IMG/VR virus record: IMGVR_UViG_3300007871_000131
Span: 1 to 23,484 of that record
Source: a virus
DNA length: 23,484 bases
Reading direction: 5' to 3' (one strand)
Part shown: piece after piece, positions 14,480-22,157 of the stretch
Numbering within the stretch: the first letter of the stretch is position 1
Layout of the letters: every line of letters starts with the position of its first letter
Notes under the pieces: generated by a model
Seen by the model: the letters and a program-made list of their open reading frames with translations, nothing else
Databases searched by the model: none
Told to the model about the DNA's origin: nothing
Program-made: the position numbers and the translations under genes

Positions 14480-17251
14480 ATGACACAATACGCCTATCCG
14501 ACCTCAGATATTTCTACGGGGAGTTGGACTACAACTCCTCTGTGGGGATACATAGACGAGGTTACTCCGGTTGATGCTGACAATATAAGAAGCTCAAAGA
14601 ATCCTGCTGCCGATGTTTTTGAGTGTAAATTCGGTAGCACCATAACAGACCCAGGCGACCATACTGGCCATGTTTTAAGAATCAGGATAAAAGACGATAA
14701 GAATAACCTAACCGGAACGCTTCAACTTTATCAATCGACAACACTAATCGCAAGTCAGGCTCTTACCGTAACCAGTTCATATGCAGAAGATACTCTGACC
14801 TTAACAGAGGTTCAGGCCGGAAATATAACAGATTACACGGATTTGCGTGTTCGGGTAACGGTTTCTGGTGCTGCTAATAATTACGGATACGTTTCTTGGG
14901 CGAGATTTGAGACACCAGATGTGGGTGCGATTACTCCAGAGATAGACGTAGCAGATAGTGTAGGTGTGGGAGATACAAACGGGGCAATCCTTGTTCCTTT
15001 TCTTGCTGTGTCAATAGCTGCCTCACTTGGCGTTGGGGAAGGAACACCGGCAGCTTATGTTGAGTCTGGGCCTGATATAGCGATAGATGTAAGTGATTCG
15101 GTTATAGTGGGCGTTGTCTGTCCCTCATGTTCCGATTCTGTTACTACTGGAGAAGACCCTGATGTTTATCGTGAGGGGGAACCGGAGTTTGATGTATCAG
15201 AAAGCATAACTCTTAGTGAAACTGTGGTCGTGGCTCTTGCTGACCTTGGGATATATGTCACGGATACCGTTAATGTATCTGAGGCAAATATACGAGTCCA
15301 CCCTGTTTTTCATATATATAAAACTGATAGTGTAGGGGTAGGCGAATACTTAAAGATGCACATTGGCTTTCAGATTGATGTGCAAGATTCTCTCTTATTG
15401 ACCGAGGACGTTAGCTCTGCTCTTGATGATTTAGAGATTTCCGTTGCTGATTCCGTAGGGGTTGCCGAAGACGGGGATGTTGCCTTAGATGCCCTTGGCG
15501 TAAGTGCTTCGGATACGGTAGGGATTACAGAGTCTAGGACGGTAGCTATCCCCTCTGGCCCAGATGTGGCCATTGACCTTGAGGATTCGGTGGGTCTTGG
15601 GGAATCTTCCGTAGCGTTAGAAATTGGGGCAGAACCTCCCAGGGAAATTGATGTATCTGATTCTGTTGGCGTGGGTGAGGCTGGAGATGTTGCCCTTGAC
15701 GACCTTGCCGTAGATGTGTCTGAGTCTATCGGAGTAACAGAGAGCAGGGATGCCGATATTCCCTTAGACATAGACACTTCGGATTCTGTGGGAACAGGGG
15801 AAAGCACAAGCGTTGCTCTTGATGCCCTGGAGATAGACACGGAAGATTCCGTTGGAACGGGAGAGTCGGTAGCCGTTTCTTTAGATGCTCTAGAGATAAG
15901 CACTTCTGAGAGTGTAGGAGTAACAGAAGATAGGACAGTAGAGATTATCGACCTTGAGCCAGGAGACATAGATGTTTCCGATGGGGTGTCCGTAGCTGAG
16001 AGTGGCAGCGTAAGTATTCCCTCCGGTCCAGATGTGGCTATCAATCGGAGTGATAGTGTAGGCGTTGGTGAAAGTCGAACTGTAAGCATCCCCTCTGGGC
16101 CAGATGTAAATATCGGCAGGTCGGAATCAGTCGGTGTAGGTGAGTCTTCATCAGTTGCCATTCCTTCCGGCCCAACGGTAACTATCGGGCTGTCGGATTC
16201 CGTGACTACCGGAGAAAGCGGAGGGGTTTCGATATCAGACCCAGATATCAGCGTTTCCGATGCGGTAAGCGTAGGCGAAACACCTACGGTAGCTGTGGTG
16301 GCTGGCCCAGATGTGAGTGTCAGCGTATCAGATTCAGTCGGTATTGGTGAGTCTGTAACTGTAAGCACACAGGTTATAACCGAGTTAAGCATCAGCGTTT
16401 CTGATAGTGTCATTGTTGGCGTGACTTGTCCAAGTTGCTCTGATTCTGTGACTACCGGAGAGTCCGTAACCGGCTCTGCTTTTTATGTATCCGAAGCCTT
16501 CCGAATAAGCGAAAGCGTTAATGTAGAGATTGAGACAGAGCCATTCGTGGTTTTTGAGTCTGTGTCTGTTGGAGAAAGCGTTACTGTATTTACCGGTGAA
16601 GGGAATATTTCCGTGGCGGATTCTGTGGGAGTCGGAGAGTCGATAGACGTTAGGCAAGAGACTCCTCATATCAGCGTTTCTGATTCTGTCTCTGTTAGTG
16701 AGACTATCGGAGAATCCTTCGAGTCCGTAGAGATAAGCGTATCTGATAGTATTGCTGTAAGCGAGAGCCGCGACCTGCAGCTATCAGAATTACACATAGA
16801 TGTGTCTGATGCAATATCTGTGGGGGAAAACATAGGTTTTCTTTTTGAATCTGAAGGTGAGGTCTTTACAGCAAAACCCAGGATCCGTATATTTAAGGCA
16901 AAGCCTAGAGAAAGAATTTTTGAGGCCAAGCCAAGGAAGAGAATATTTGTAGCAAATAAGTTGGAGGAACCAATGACTACGATAAGGGAGAAAAAACATC
17001 CAGATGAATCATTCCCAAAGGGTTTTCAATATATAGCCCCAGATCTTCTTGCCGGAGAAACCCTTTCCAGCTGTGCTGTGGTAGCAGAGGTGGGACTTAC
17101 GGTAACGACTCCAGGCACGATTAGCGGAGATGAGTGCGTTACTCAGGTGTCCGGTGGGACGTCAGGGGAGGAATATACGATAACGTTTACAATGACTACA
17201 TCGGCAGGGAATACTTATGTTGATAAAATAGTTATGAAGGTGCAATCATGA
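14480..17251 (+). CDS. Large repeat-built virion protein with Ig-like C-terminal domain
   Basis: This 923-residue, strongly acidic protein has three regions. The N-terminal domain (about 1-150) is a beta-sandwich I recognise in phage and environmental surface proteins: QYAYPTSDISTGSWTTTPLW, IDEVTPVDADNIRSS, GHVLRIRIK and ITDYTDLRVRV. Residues about 153-790 are about 28 imperfect repeats of 19-26 residues around a core SDSVGVGES, almost free of Lys and aromatics. Then come three 9-residue repeats FxAKPRxRI (about 796-822) and a C-terminal Ig-like domain (about 832-923: KHPDESFPKGFQY, then SGGTSGEEYTITFTMTTSAG) that resembles small standalone proteins of short-tailed phages. A fibre or stalk role is inferred. 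The domain also has its own Shine-Dalgarno site and start inside the gene. No Shine-Dalgarno site precedes ATG 14480; coupling to the stop 2 bases upstream is likely. The next gene overlaps by 4 bases. Confidence 0.7.
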   Translation: MTQYAYPTSDISTGSWTTTPLWGYIDEVTPVDADNIRSSKNPAADVFECKFGSTITDPGDHTGHVLRIRIKDDKNNLTGTLQLYQSTTLIASQALTVTSSYAEDTLTLTEVQAGNITDYTDLRVRVTVSGAANNYGYVSWARFETPDVGAITPEIDVADSVGVGDTNGAILVPFLAVSIAASLGVGEGTPAAYVESGPDIAIDVSDSVIVGVVCPSCSDSVTTGEDPDVYREGEPEFDVSESITLSETVVVALADLGIYVTDTVNVSEANIRVHPVFHIYKTDSVGVGEYLKMHIGFQIDVQDSLLLTEDVSSALDDLEISVADSVGVAEDGDVALDALGVSASDTVGITESRTVAIPSGPDVAIDLEDSVGLGESSVALEIGAEPPREIDVSDSVGVGEAGDVALDDLAVDVSESIGVTESRDADIPLDIDTSDSVGTGESTSVALDALEIDTEDSVGTGESVAVSLDALEISTSESVGVTEDRTVEIIDLEPGDIDVSDGVSVAESGSVSIPSGPDVAINRSDSVGVGESRTVSIPSGPDVNIGRSESVGVGESSSVAIPSGPTVTIGLSDSVTTGESGGVSISDPDISVSDAVSVGETPTVAVVAGPDVSVSVSDSVGIGESVTVSTQVITELSISVSDSVIVGVTCPSCSDSVTTGESVTGSAFYVSEAFRISESVNVEIETEPFVVFESVSVGESVTVFTGEGNISVADSVGVGESIDVRQETPHISVSDSVSVSETIGESFESVEISVSDSIAVSESRDLQLSELHIDVSDAISVGENIGFLFESEGEVFTAKPRIRIFKAKPRERIFEAKPRKRIFVANKLEEPMTTIREKKHPDESFPKGFQYIAPDLLAGETLSSCAVVAEVGLTVTTPGTISGDECVTQVSGGTSGEEYTITFTMTTSAGNTYVDKIVMKVQS
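14938..16850 (+). repeat. About 28 degenerate coding repeats (SDSVGVGES type)
   Basis: The coded repeat has a core of the form I-x-V-S-D-S-V-G-V-G-E-S followed by x-x-V-x-I and a variable linker (IPSGPD, ALDAL, LEPG). Units vary from 19 to 26 residues. The amino-acid core is held while the codons differ between copies (gattcggtt, gatagtgta, gactcagtc-type variation), so the repeats are old or their protein sequence is under selection. It is not a simple tandem DNA repeat. Confidence 0.8.
16865..16960 (+). repeat. Three tandem 9-residue repeats FxAKPRxRI plus a partial copy
   Basis: Coding repeats of 27 bases at 16865-16891, 16892-16918 and 16919-16945 give FTAKPRIRI, FKAKPRERI and FEAKPRKRI, followed by the incomplete FVANK (16946-16960). 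They form a basic linker between the acidic repeat array and the C-terminal domain. Confidence 0.75.
16963..16967 (+). promoter_or_regulatory. Internal Shine-Dalgarno site
   Basis: GGAGG lies 5 bases before the in-frame ATG at 16973, a better spaced site than that of the full-length gene, whose own ATG at 14480 has none. Confidence 0.6.
16973..17251 (+). CDS. Nested gene candidate: standalone Ig-like tail protein
   Basis: The in-frame ATG at 16973, behind GGAGG, would give a 92-residue protein identical to the C-terminus of the 923-residue product. It begins MTTIREKKHPDESFPKG and contains YIAPDLLAGETLSSCAVV, a Thr-rich strand, SGGTSGEEYTITFTMT, then TYVDKIVMKV. From memory, many short-tailed phages encode a separate protein of roughly this length and pattern (Lys-rich start, then LAGDTIASSTWTV- and LSGGTAGTEYTV-like segments) next to the tail adaptor gene, exactly where this one lies. 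Two readings fit: two proteins are made from one gene, or a formerly separate gene was fused to the repeat gene and its ribosome site remains as a relic. Confidence 0.5.
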   Translation: MTTIREKKHPDESFPKGFQYIAPDLLAGETLSSCAVVAEVGLTVTTPGTISGDECVTQVSGGTSGEEYTITFTMTTSAGNTYVDKIVMKVQS

Positions 17252-17952
17252 CTCGTTCAGATATAATACAGGCGATAAGAAACTTGGTGGTCGAGCAAGA
17301 GTCAGATGCCGGTGGGCTTTTAGATGATAGTGGGAATATGCTTGAATTTGTAAGCGATGCCCAGGAGCAGGTCATGATGGATCTCATTCCATTCATGCCA
17401 GGACAGTTCCTTTTTGTCGAGGATATAACTCTTGTGGCAAATACTCCAAGTTATACGATCACATCAGATTATTGGCAAGTCTATAAGGTTGAGAGGAATG
17501 AGACGGGGAAAGCTCCGAAAGAATTGGAGGTCGTGGATCCTTTGGAATTTCAGTTTCATACGAATGTTGGCGATACAGAAGAAAGGCCGGATGCTTGTTA
17601 TTTTATAGGAGATACTTTCTATCCTCTTCAGATCCCATCTGCTGCTCAAGCAAGCTGGGTTAGACTTTATCTTGTCCGGCCAGAGTTGGAAACGATGGAA
17701 GAAGATGGCCCGTCTTATATTCCAAGGCCGGCACATAGGATGATTGTATATCTTGGGGCTGCAATGGTAGCCATGTTGTTGAGGTCTGATCCAACACCAT
17801 TTATGGCTTTTTATGCAAAGAGATATAAAGCCGTGAAGAGTGTCTGGGCTGGAAGGTTTCAGCAAAAGCCACGATTTGTACGCCCAAGTGTTCGGGACAG
17901 GCTTTCTTTTGATGATAGGGAGAAGGCATTTACTGATCCGTATTGGCGGTAG
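17248..17952 (+). CDS. Tail adaptor / head-tail connector (gp11-like)
   Basis: This 234-residue protein has the pattern of podovirus adaptor (tail tube A-like) proteins: an N-terminal helical pair (SDIIQAIRNLVVEQE, then NMLEFVSDAQEQVMMDLIPF), a beta region with TPSYTITSDYWQVYKVERN, an IPSAAQASWVRLYLVRPELE strand pair, and a C-terminal helical bundle AHRMIVYLGAAMVAMLLR (about 171-188). These proteins form a ring below the portal to which the nozzle attaches, and the nozzle gene follows directly. The start shares ATGA with the previous stop. The hydrophobic stretch near 174-188 is judged to be part of a helical core, not a membrane helix. The assignment uses pattern plus gene order. Confidence 0.72.
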   Translation: MTRSDIIQAIRNLVVEQESDAGGLLDDSGNMLEFVSDAQEQVMMDLIPFMPGQFLFVEDITLVANTPSYTITSDYWQVYKVERNETGKAPKELEVVDPLEFQFHTNVGDTEERPDACYFIGDTFYPLQIPSAAQASWVRLYLVRPELETMEEDGPSYIPRPAHRMIVYLGAAMVAMLLRSDPTPFMAFYAKRYKAVKSVWAGRFQQKPRFVRPSVRDRLSFDDREKAFTDPYWR

Positions 17953-17954
17953 GC

Positions 17955-20630
17955 ATGATTAAAACTAAGGAAACAAAAACGATCCCACTCCTTGTTGGCG
18001 GTGGACTTGATGAGTCCTCTCCGGTCAATGATCTTGCTTATGAAGACTGTATAGAGATGGAGAATTGGAGAATAAGCAAAGATGGGAAGAGGTGGGAAAA
18101 AAGGCTCGGTTCTACTGAAGTCCTTAATCTTGGAGCTGTAGAGGATATCTATCACTACTCGACTTATTTTAATGGTAGCGATGAGTTTTGTGAGTTAGGG
18201 ATAACGGAGACAAGGATAATGCGGAGCATAAACTATGCAGCATGGTCAACGATTTATTCTTGGCCAGCCAACATTTATCATCCTATCAGACCTCTTAGCA
18301 TCAATGGAAAACAGTATATTATTCATGACGATTACAGCCGTGTCATTGAGGCAGATGATAGCGTATATCAGATAGGGATAGATAAGCCTGATCAGATGTT
18401 GGGGCTTTTGACTGATACAGACACGAATTTATTCGCTGATGATTGCTCTAGCCTGTCTGGGTGGGCAGATAATGATGCCGGAACGGGGGTAAGTTCCCAA
18501 GTTACCTATGATAGCAAGAGTTGTTTCAAGTTTGCCTCTGATGGTGGTGGTTATTCTGGGGCTTATAGAACGAAAGATCAGGGTTCAATCCCAAGCATTT
18601 ATACCCTTGAGTTTGAGATGCGGATTAATTCTGTTGGTGGCGTAGATGATTCCGGAGAAAATAATTTTCATATCATGGTCGGCAATGAGGATGGACATGA
18701 GTTTAGTGTTTATTTCTCTGATGAGGGAGATTCGTCTGGAGATCCAGCAATGTCGATTGCGACTTCTGCCTTTCCTCTTTATGTGACTAACGTTACAGCC
18801 GATACAGGTGGGTGGAATGTTTGGAAGTTTTGCGTGGACACAACCATCACGGATGAGGCGTGGGTGGATGTTTGGAAAGATGGTGATTTTCAGGGAAGGT
18901 TTAGCTGTACGGATACTACTCTTGCAGGAACAGATGGACAAATTGATCTTCAAGGATGGGGAGATTCGGTTGCTGGGGAAATGTATCTAAATTATATTCA
19001 ACTTGATTATTGGGACGATCAAGACAATGCGACTTTGAGGAGTTACGGAACTACATTTGTCAAGTCTGGCAATTTTGGAAATGAAAGCAATCCTCAGAAA
19101 TCTTATGTTGGATCAACTTTTTATGCGAACCTCTCCGGCTTAGATGATTTGACAATAGGTGGGAATTATTCTGGTACAGGGTCGAGGAGTGTTGTTGTAG
19201 AAATTGATGGTACTGGTGCGAGGGATACGATCAAGGTTTCTTATGATGGTGGGATGAATTGGGATTTAGAGTCTTATCCTATCTCAACCTCTGTGAGTAT
19301 AAATTATGGGCTTACCCTCACGTTTGGGGATATAACTGGCCATACCCTTGGAGGAAGGTGGATGGCTCCTTGTAGTCGGATGGGGGTTAGGAAGGCCGAA
19401 GGGCAGAAAGTATCGGTATATAATATCCCGACCTCTTCTGATGCACAGGTTGATCAGAGAAAGTTATATCGATCGGTTTCCGAAGGTGCGTCCTTTTACT
19501 GGCTAATGACCATAGATAACAATACTAACACTTATGTTGTGGATAACAATAAAGACTTGGCTCTTGGTTCGCTTGTCGAAGAAGATCATGATGTGTGTCC
19601 TCACGGGAAATTCTCGGTATGGTGTGACGATAGGTTGTGGGTGGCGGATCATAGCGGAAAGGTTGTCTATTATTCAGAAACAGGAAATCCAGAGGCTTTT
19701 GATATAAACAGAAGATACGTTACGGTCCAAAAGGGAAATTCCGGTGACGAGATAACTCAGATGGTTGTATTCCGTGATTCTATATACATATTTACGGAAC
19801 TTTCTGTGTTTATAATAATTAAACAACCAGACGGGGGATATGGAAGATATCAGCTCGACACGGACTTTGGGTGTTACTATCCATGGAGCATGATAGAGGC
19901 TAATGGATATCTTTACTTTCTCTCGGATAGAGGGTGGGAGAAGTTTGACGGGATTAATCAGACAGACCCGATATTTTCTATCCCATTAAAAAGGACAATA
20001 GAATCCCTTGATCTGACAGATGAATACGACCAAGATGAACCGTGTAGCGGTCACAACAGGAAGTTTAATGAGGTTTGGTGTTCTATCCCAAACTCTGGAA
20101 CTGGCCGTACAATTATGATACACAACTATCTGAGAAATAAGTTTTTCTTATTTACTTTTCCAAAGATCACCTCATCTCTTATGGAAGCCAGATACGAGAA
20201 TGGGGAGCTTATTTTCTATCGTGGGACTAGAGATGGATATTTGTATAAGCAGGATCTAGGATATCAGGATGGGGCTACAGATATAACTTGCAGATTGAGA
20301 AAGGGGTGGATCAAATATCCTGAGCATGGATTATCAAGAAGAATGAATATAGATTATGAGATCCCAAACGGGAAAAAGCTGACGGTTAATGTTTATACCG
20401 ACTATCATGTAAATCCGGAGAAATCAAAAAAACTTACGGGCGTAGCCATTGATTCAGAAGATATCGACTTGAGACGTCCTGTTGATGATATAATGGAACT
20501 TGGAGGAAGGGGGAAGGTGTTCAATGTGGAACTTATAAACGATGAAAACCTTGGTGGTGACTTGAAGATAAATGCCCTCAGTTTTACAAGGCAACCTACT
20601 GGAATAAAGGGAAAAACACATGGGAATTAA
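17955..20630 (+). CDS. Tail nozzle protein (gp12-like) with inserted beta domains
   Basis: The 891-residue protein follows the adaptor and matches the tail tube B/nozzle class: N-terminal LLVGGGLDESSPVND (about 12-26) and ENWRISKDGKRWEKRLGS (about 36-53), and propeller-like strands later, including DDRLWVADHSGKVVYYSETG, GDEITQMVVFRDSIYIFTEL and NGYLYFLSDRGWEKFDGI. Two extra segments interrupt the core. The first, about 157-353, begins LFADDCSSLSGW and looks like a concanavalin-type jelly roll. The second, about 365-475, contains VVVEIDGTGARDTIKVSYDG and TFGDITGHTLGGRW, a domain pattern seen in other phage proteins. The nozzle closes the tail and opens at DNA ejection; the inserts may face the host. 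ATG 17955 is 2 bases after the upstream stop; TTG 17943 is the alternative. It overlaps the next gene by 11 bases. Confidence 0.72.
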   Translation: MIKTKETKTIPLLVGGGLDESSPVNDLAYEDCIEMENWRISKDGKRWEKRLGSTEVLNLGAVEDIYHYSTYFNGSDEFCELGITETRIMRSINYAAWSTIYSWPANIYHPIRPLSINGKQYIIHDDYSRVIEADDSVYQIGIDKPDQMLGLLTDTDTNLFADDCSSLSGWADNDAGTGVSSQVTYDSKSCFKFASDGGGYSGAYRTKDQGSIPSIYTLEFEMRINSVGGVDDSGENNFHIMVGNEDGHEFSVYFSDEGDSSGDPAMSIATSAFPLYVTNVTADTGGWNVWKFCVDTTITDEAWVDVWKDGDFQGRFSCTDTTLAGTDGQIDLQGWGDSVAGEMYLNYIQLDYWDDQDNATLRSYGTTFVKSGNFGNESNPQKSYVGSTFYANLSGLDDLTIGGNYSGTGSRSVVVEIDGTGARDTIKVSYDGGMNWDLESYPISTSVSINYGLTLTFGDITGHTLGGRWMAPCSRMGVRKAEGQKVSVYNIPTSSDAQVDQRKLYRSVSEGASFYWLMTIDNNTNTYVVDNNKDLALGSLVEEDHDVCPHGKFSVWCDDRLWVADHSGKVVYYSETGNPEAFDINRRYVTVQKGNSGDEITQMVVFRDSIYIFTELSVFIIIKQPDGGYGRYQLDTDFGCYYPWSMIEANGYLYFLSDRGWEKFDGINQTDPIFSIPLKRTIESLDLTDEYDQDEPCSGHNRKFNEVWCSIPNSGTGRTIMIHNYLRNKFFLFTFPKITSSLMEARYENGELIFYRGTRDGYLYKQDLGYQDGATDITCRLRKGWIKYPEHGLSRRMNIDYEIPNGKKLTVNVYTDYHVNPEKSKKLTGVAIDSEDIDLRRPVDDIMELGGRGKVFNVELINDENLGGDLKINALSFTRQPTGIKGKTHGN

Positions 20631-22149
20631 TGATCTGATAGGAGACAAGGACAGGATCAAGCATCTCAAGATGTTCGGGATCCATGGCCTTGCAAGTCTG
20701 TCTGATGTTAATGCTATTTCCATGCGGAGTATGTCGTATAAAGATACCCGTGCCTATACCTCAGTCGAGAGGGCGTTGATAGAGAACGAAGATACGGAGA
20801 CGGCACTTCTTGTTTCTACGGAAAATAAACTGGATAGAGATTTAACTATTGTTGATAATATTCGCCTCCGTATAGAGAACGGGGGGATGCTGAACATACC
20901 AGAGGGTGCGACTCTAAAGATAAACGGTTCTCTTGATGCTGACCCGTATCAGGTTTTTGGTGGTGGAAAGGACGTTGATTTCGGTGGTTCATCTCGGATA
21001 CCTGTGGTCTATCCTCAATGGTTCGGGGCGACAGGAAAGGGATTGATAGATGATAGTCGTGCGATACAGAAGGCCATCGATTCATTAACCTCTGGTGGAA
21101 TAGTTGTGTTTCCCCCTGGCCAGTATTTGGTTCTTATCCCATTGGAACTCCGGAATAACGTTGTGTTACAGGGAACAGAAGGTGGGAGTGTCTTGACTTC
21201 TACGGGTACAAGGGGCTTGGTTCATGGCAATGGTGTTACCGGAGCTGGACTCGAACACCTCAAGCTGACCGGTGGAAATGATGGGGTGGTGTTTTTTAAT
21301 TTCTCTGATAGGTGTTTTGTTAACTGTTGCTGGCTCTATAATAATGCCAATAATGGCGTCCTGATAAACTCATCGGATAACTGTAAGGTAACTTTCTGCA
21401 CTATAGAGGATGCTGGGAAGAATGGGGTCTATCTTTATAATGGCACAACTAACAGTCGAGTCGAGGGGTGTAATATATTGTCTCCTGTAAATAAAGGGAT
21501 AAGCATATTTAACGGGAGTACCCATAACTTTGCGGTGGCAAATTACCTCTGGAATGTTGGTGAGGCTGGAATTTTTATCAATGATTCAACCGATACCACT
21601 CATTCAAATTACAATGAGATAATAGCAAATATCGTATATAGAAGCGGAGTGAGTGCTACCTCCGGTGGAAACGGGATAGAGGCTGGCCTAGAGCAGCTTG
21701 GGGCAAACATCATGGGAAACCTTATTGTTCAAGCAGGATATGGAAGGGCTGGGTTGTCTCTGCCTTCTCTGTATGGCGTTTCCATTCATGGAACCGATGT
21801 TAGCGTTATCGGAAACAAGGCCGTGAGTTCTCTCTATCATGGATTTTATTTTTATGAAGCATCTGACTGTACCTGTATAGGAAACACATCGCTAAACAGT
21901 TCCCAGGATAGCGTTGGGAGTTATGACGGAATCCGAGTACACGGAACGGTCACGAATCCAAGCAACGACAACACATTCATAGGGAATCGTTGTAGAGATA
22001 AGCAAGGTACAAAGACTCAAGACTATGGTATCCGAGAGGCAGGTACATCTGACTATAATCTTTTTATTGCAAATAGCCTGAGAGGAAATATCTCAGGTGG
22101 TATTACAACAGTCGGGGTTGGCACGATTGCTGACCATAACATGAGCTAG
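20620..22149 (+). CDS. Pectate-lyase-type tailspike
   Basis: This 509-residue protein has the classical sequence of phage tailspikes with a right-handed beta-helix. Residues about 45-125 form an N-terminal region with LRIENGGMLNIPEGATLKIN and DADPYQVFGGGKDVDFG. YPQWFGATGKGLIDDSRAIQ (about 131-150) with KAIDSLTSGGIVVFPPGQYL (about 151-170) is the Pectate_lyase_3 entry motif. Many N/G-turn rungs follow (such as NNGVLINSSDNCKVTFCTIE). Such proteins bind and often depolymerise host surface polysaccharides. Acidic candidates for catalysis cannot be picked safely from sequence. ATG 20620 overlaps the nozzle gene by 11 bases, with AAGGG upstream. The N-terminal about 40 residues may attach it to the tail. 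Confident in fold; substrate unknown. Confidence 0.82.
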   Translation: MGINDLIGDKDRIKHLKMFGIHGLASLSDVNAISMRSMSYKDTRAYTSVERALIENEDTETALLVSTENKLDRDLTIVDNIRLRIENGGMLNIPEGATLKINGSLDADPYQVFGGGKDVDFGGSSRIPVVYPQWFGATGKGLIDDSRAIQKAIDSLTSGGIVVFPPGQYLVLIPLELRNNVVLQGTEGGSVLTSTGTRGLVHGNGVTGAGLEHLKLTGGNDGVVFFNFSDRCFVNCCWLYNNANNGVLINSSDNCKVTFCTIEDAGKNGVYLYNGTTNSRVEGCNILSPVNKGISIFNGSTHNFAVANYLWNVGEAGIFINDSTDTTHSNYNEIIANIVYRSGVSATSGGNGIEAGLEQLGANIMGNLIVQAGYGRAGLSLPSLYGVSIHGTDVSVIGNKAVSSLYHGFYFYEASDCTCIGNTSLNSSQDSVGSYDGIRVHGTVTNPSNDNTFIGNRCRDKQGTKTQDYGIREAGTSDYNLFIANSLRGNISGGITTVGVGTIADHNMS

Positions 22150-22157
22150 GAGATAAC

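Noticed and set aside
15370-16413. 347-codon open frame on the opposite strand across the repeat region
   Set aside because: It is the mirror of the SDSVGVGES-coding repeats, whose codon composition avoids stops in antisense. It has no Shine-Dalgarno site, its composition is low-complexity Ser/Thr/Pro, and all other genes run on the + strand.
17760-17815. Transmembrane helix in the adaptor protein
   Set aside because: The stretch IVYLGAAMVAMLL lies within an amphipathic helical bundle region with flanking charged residues and fits a packed core helix of an adaptor.
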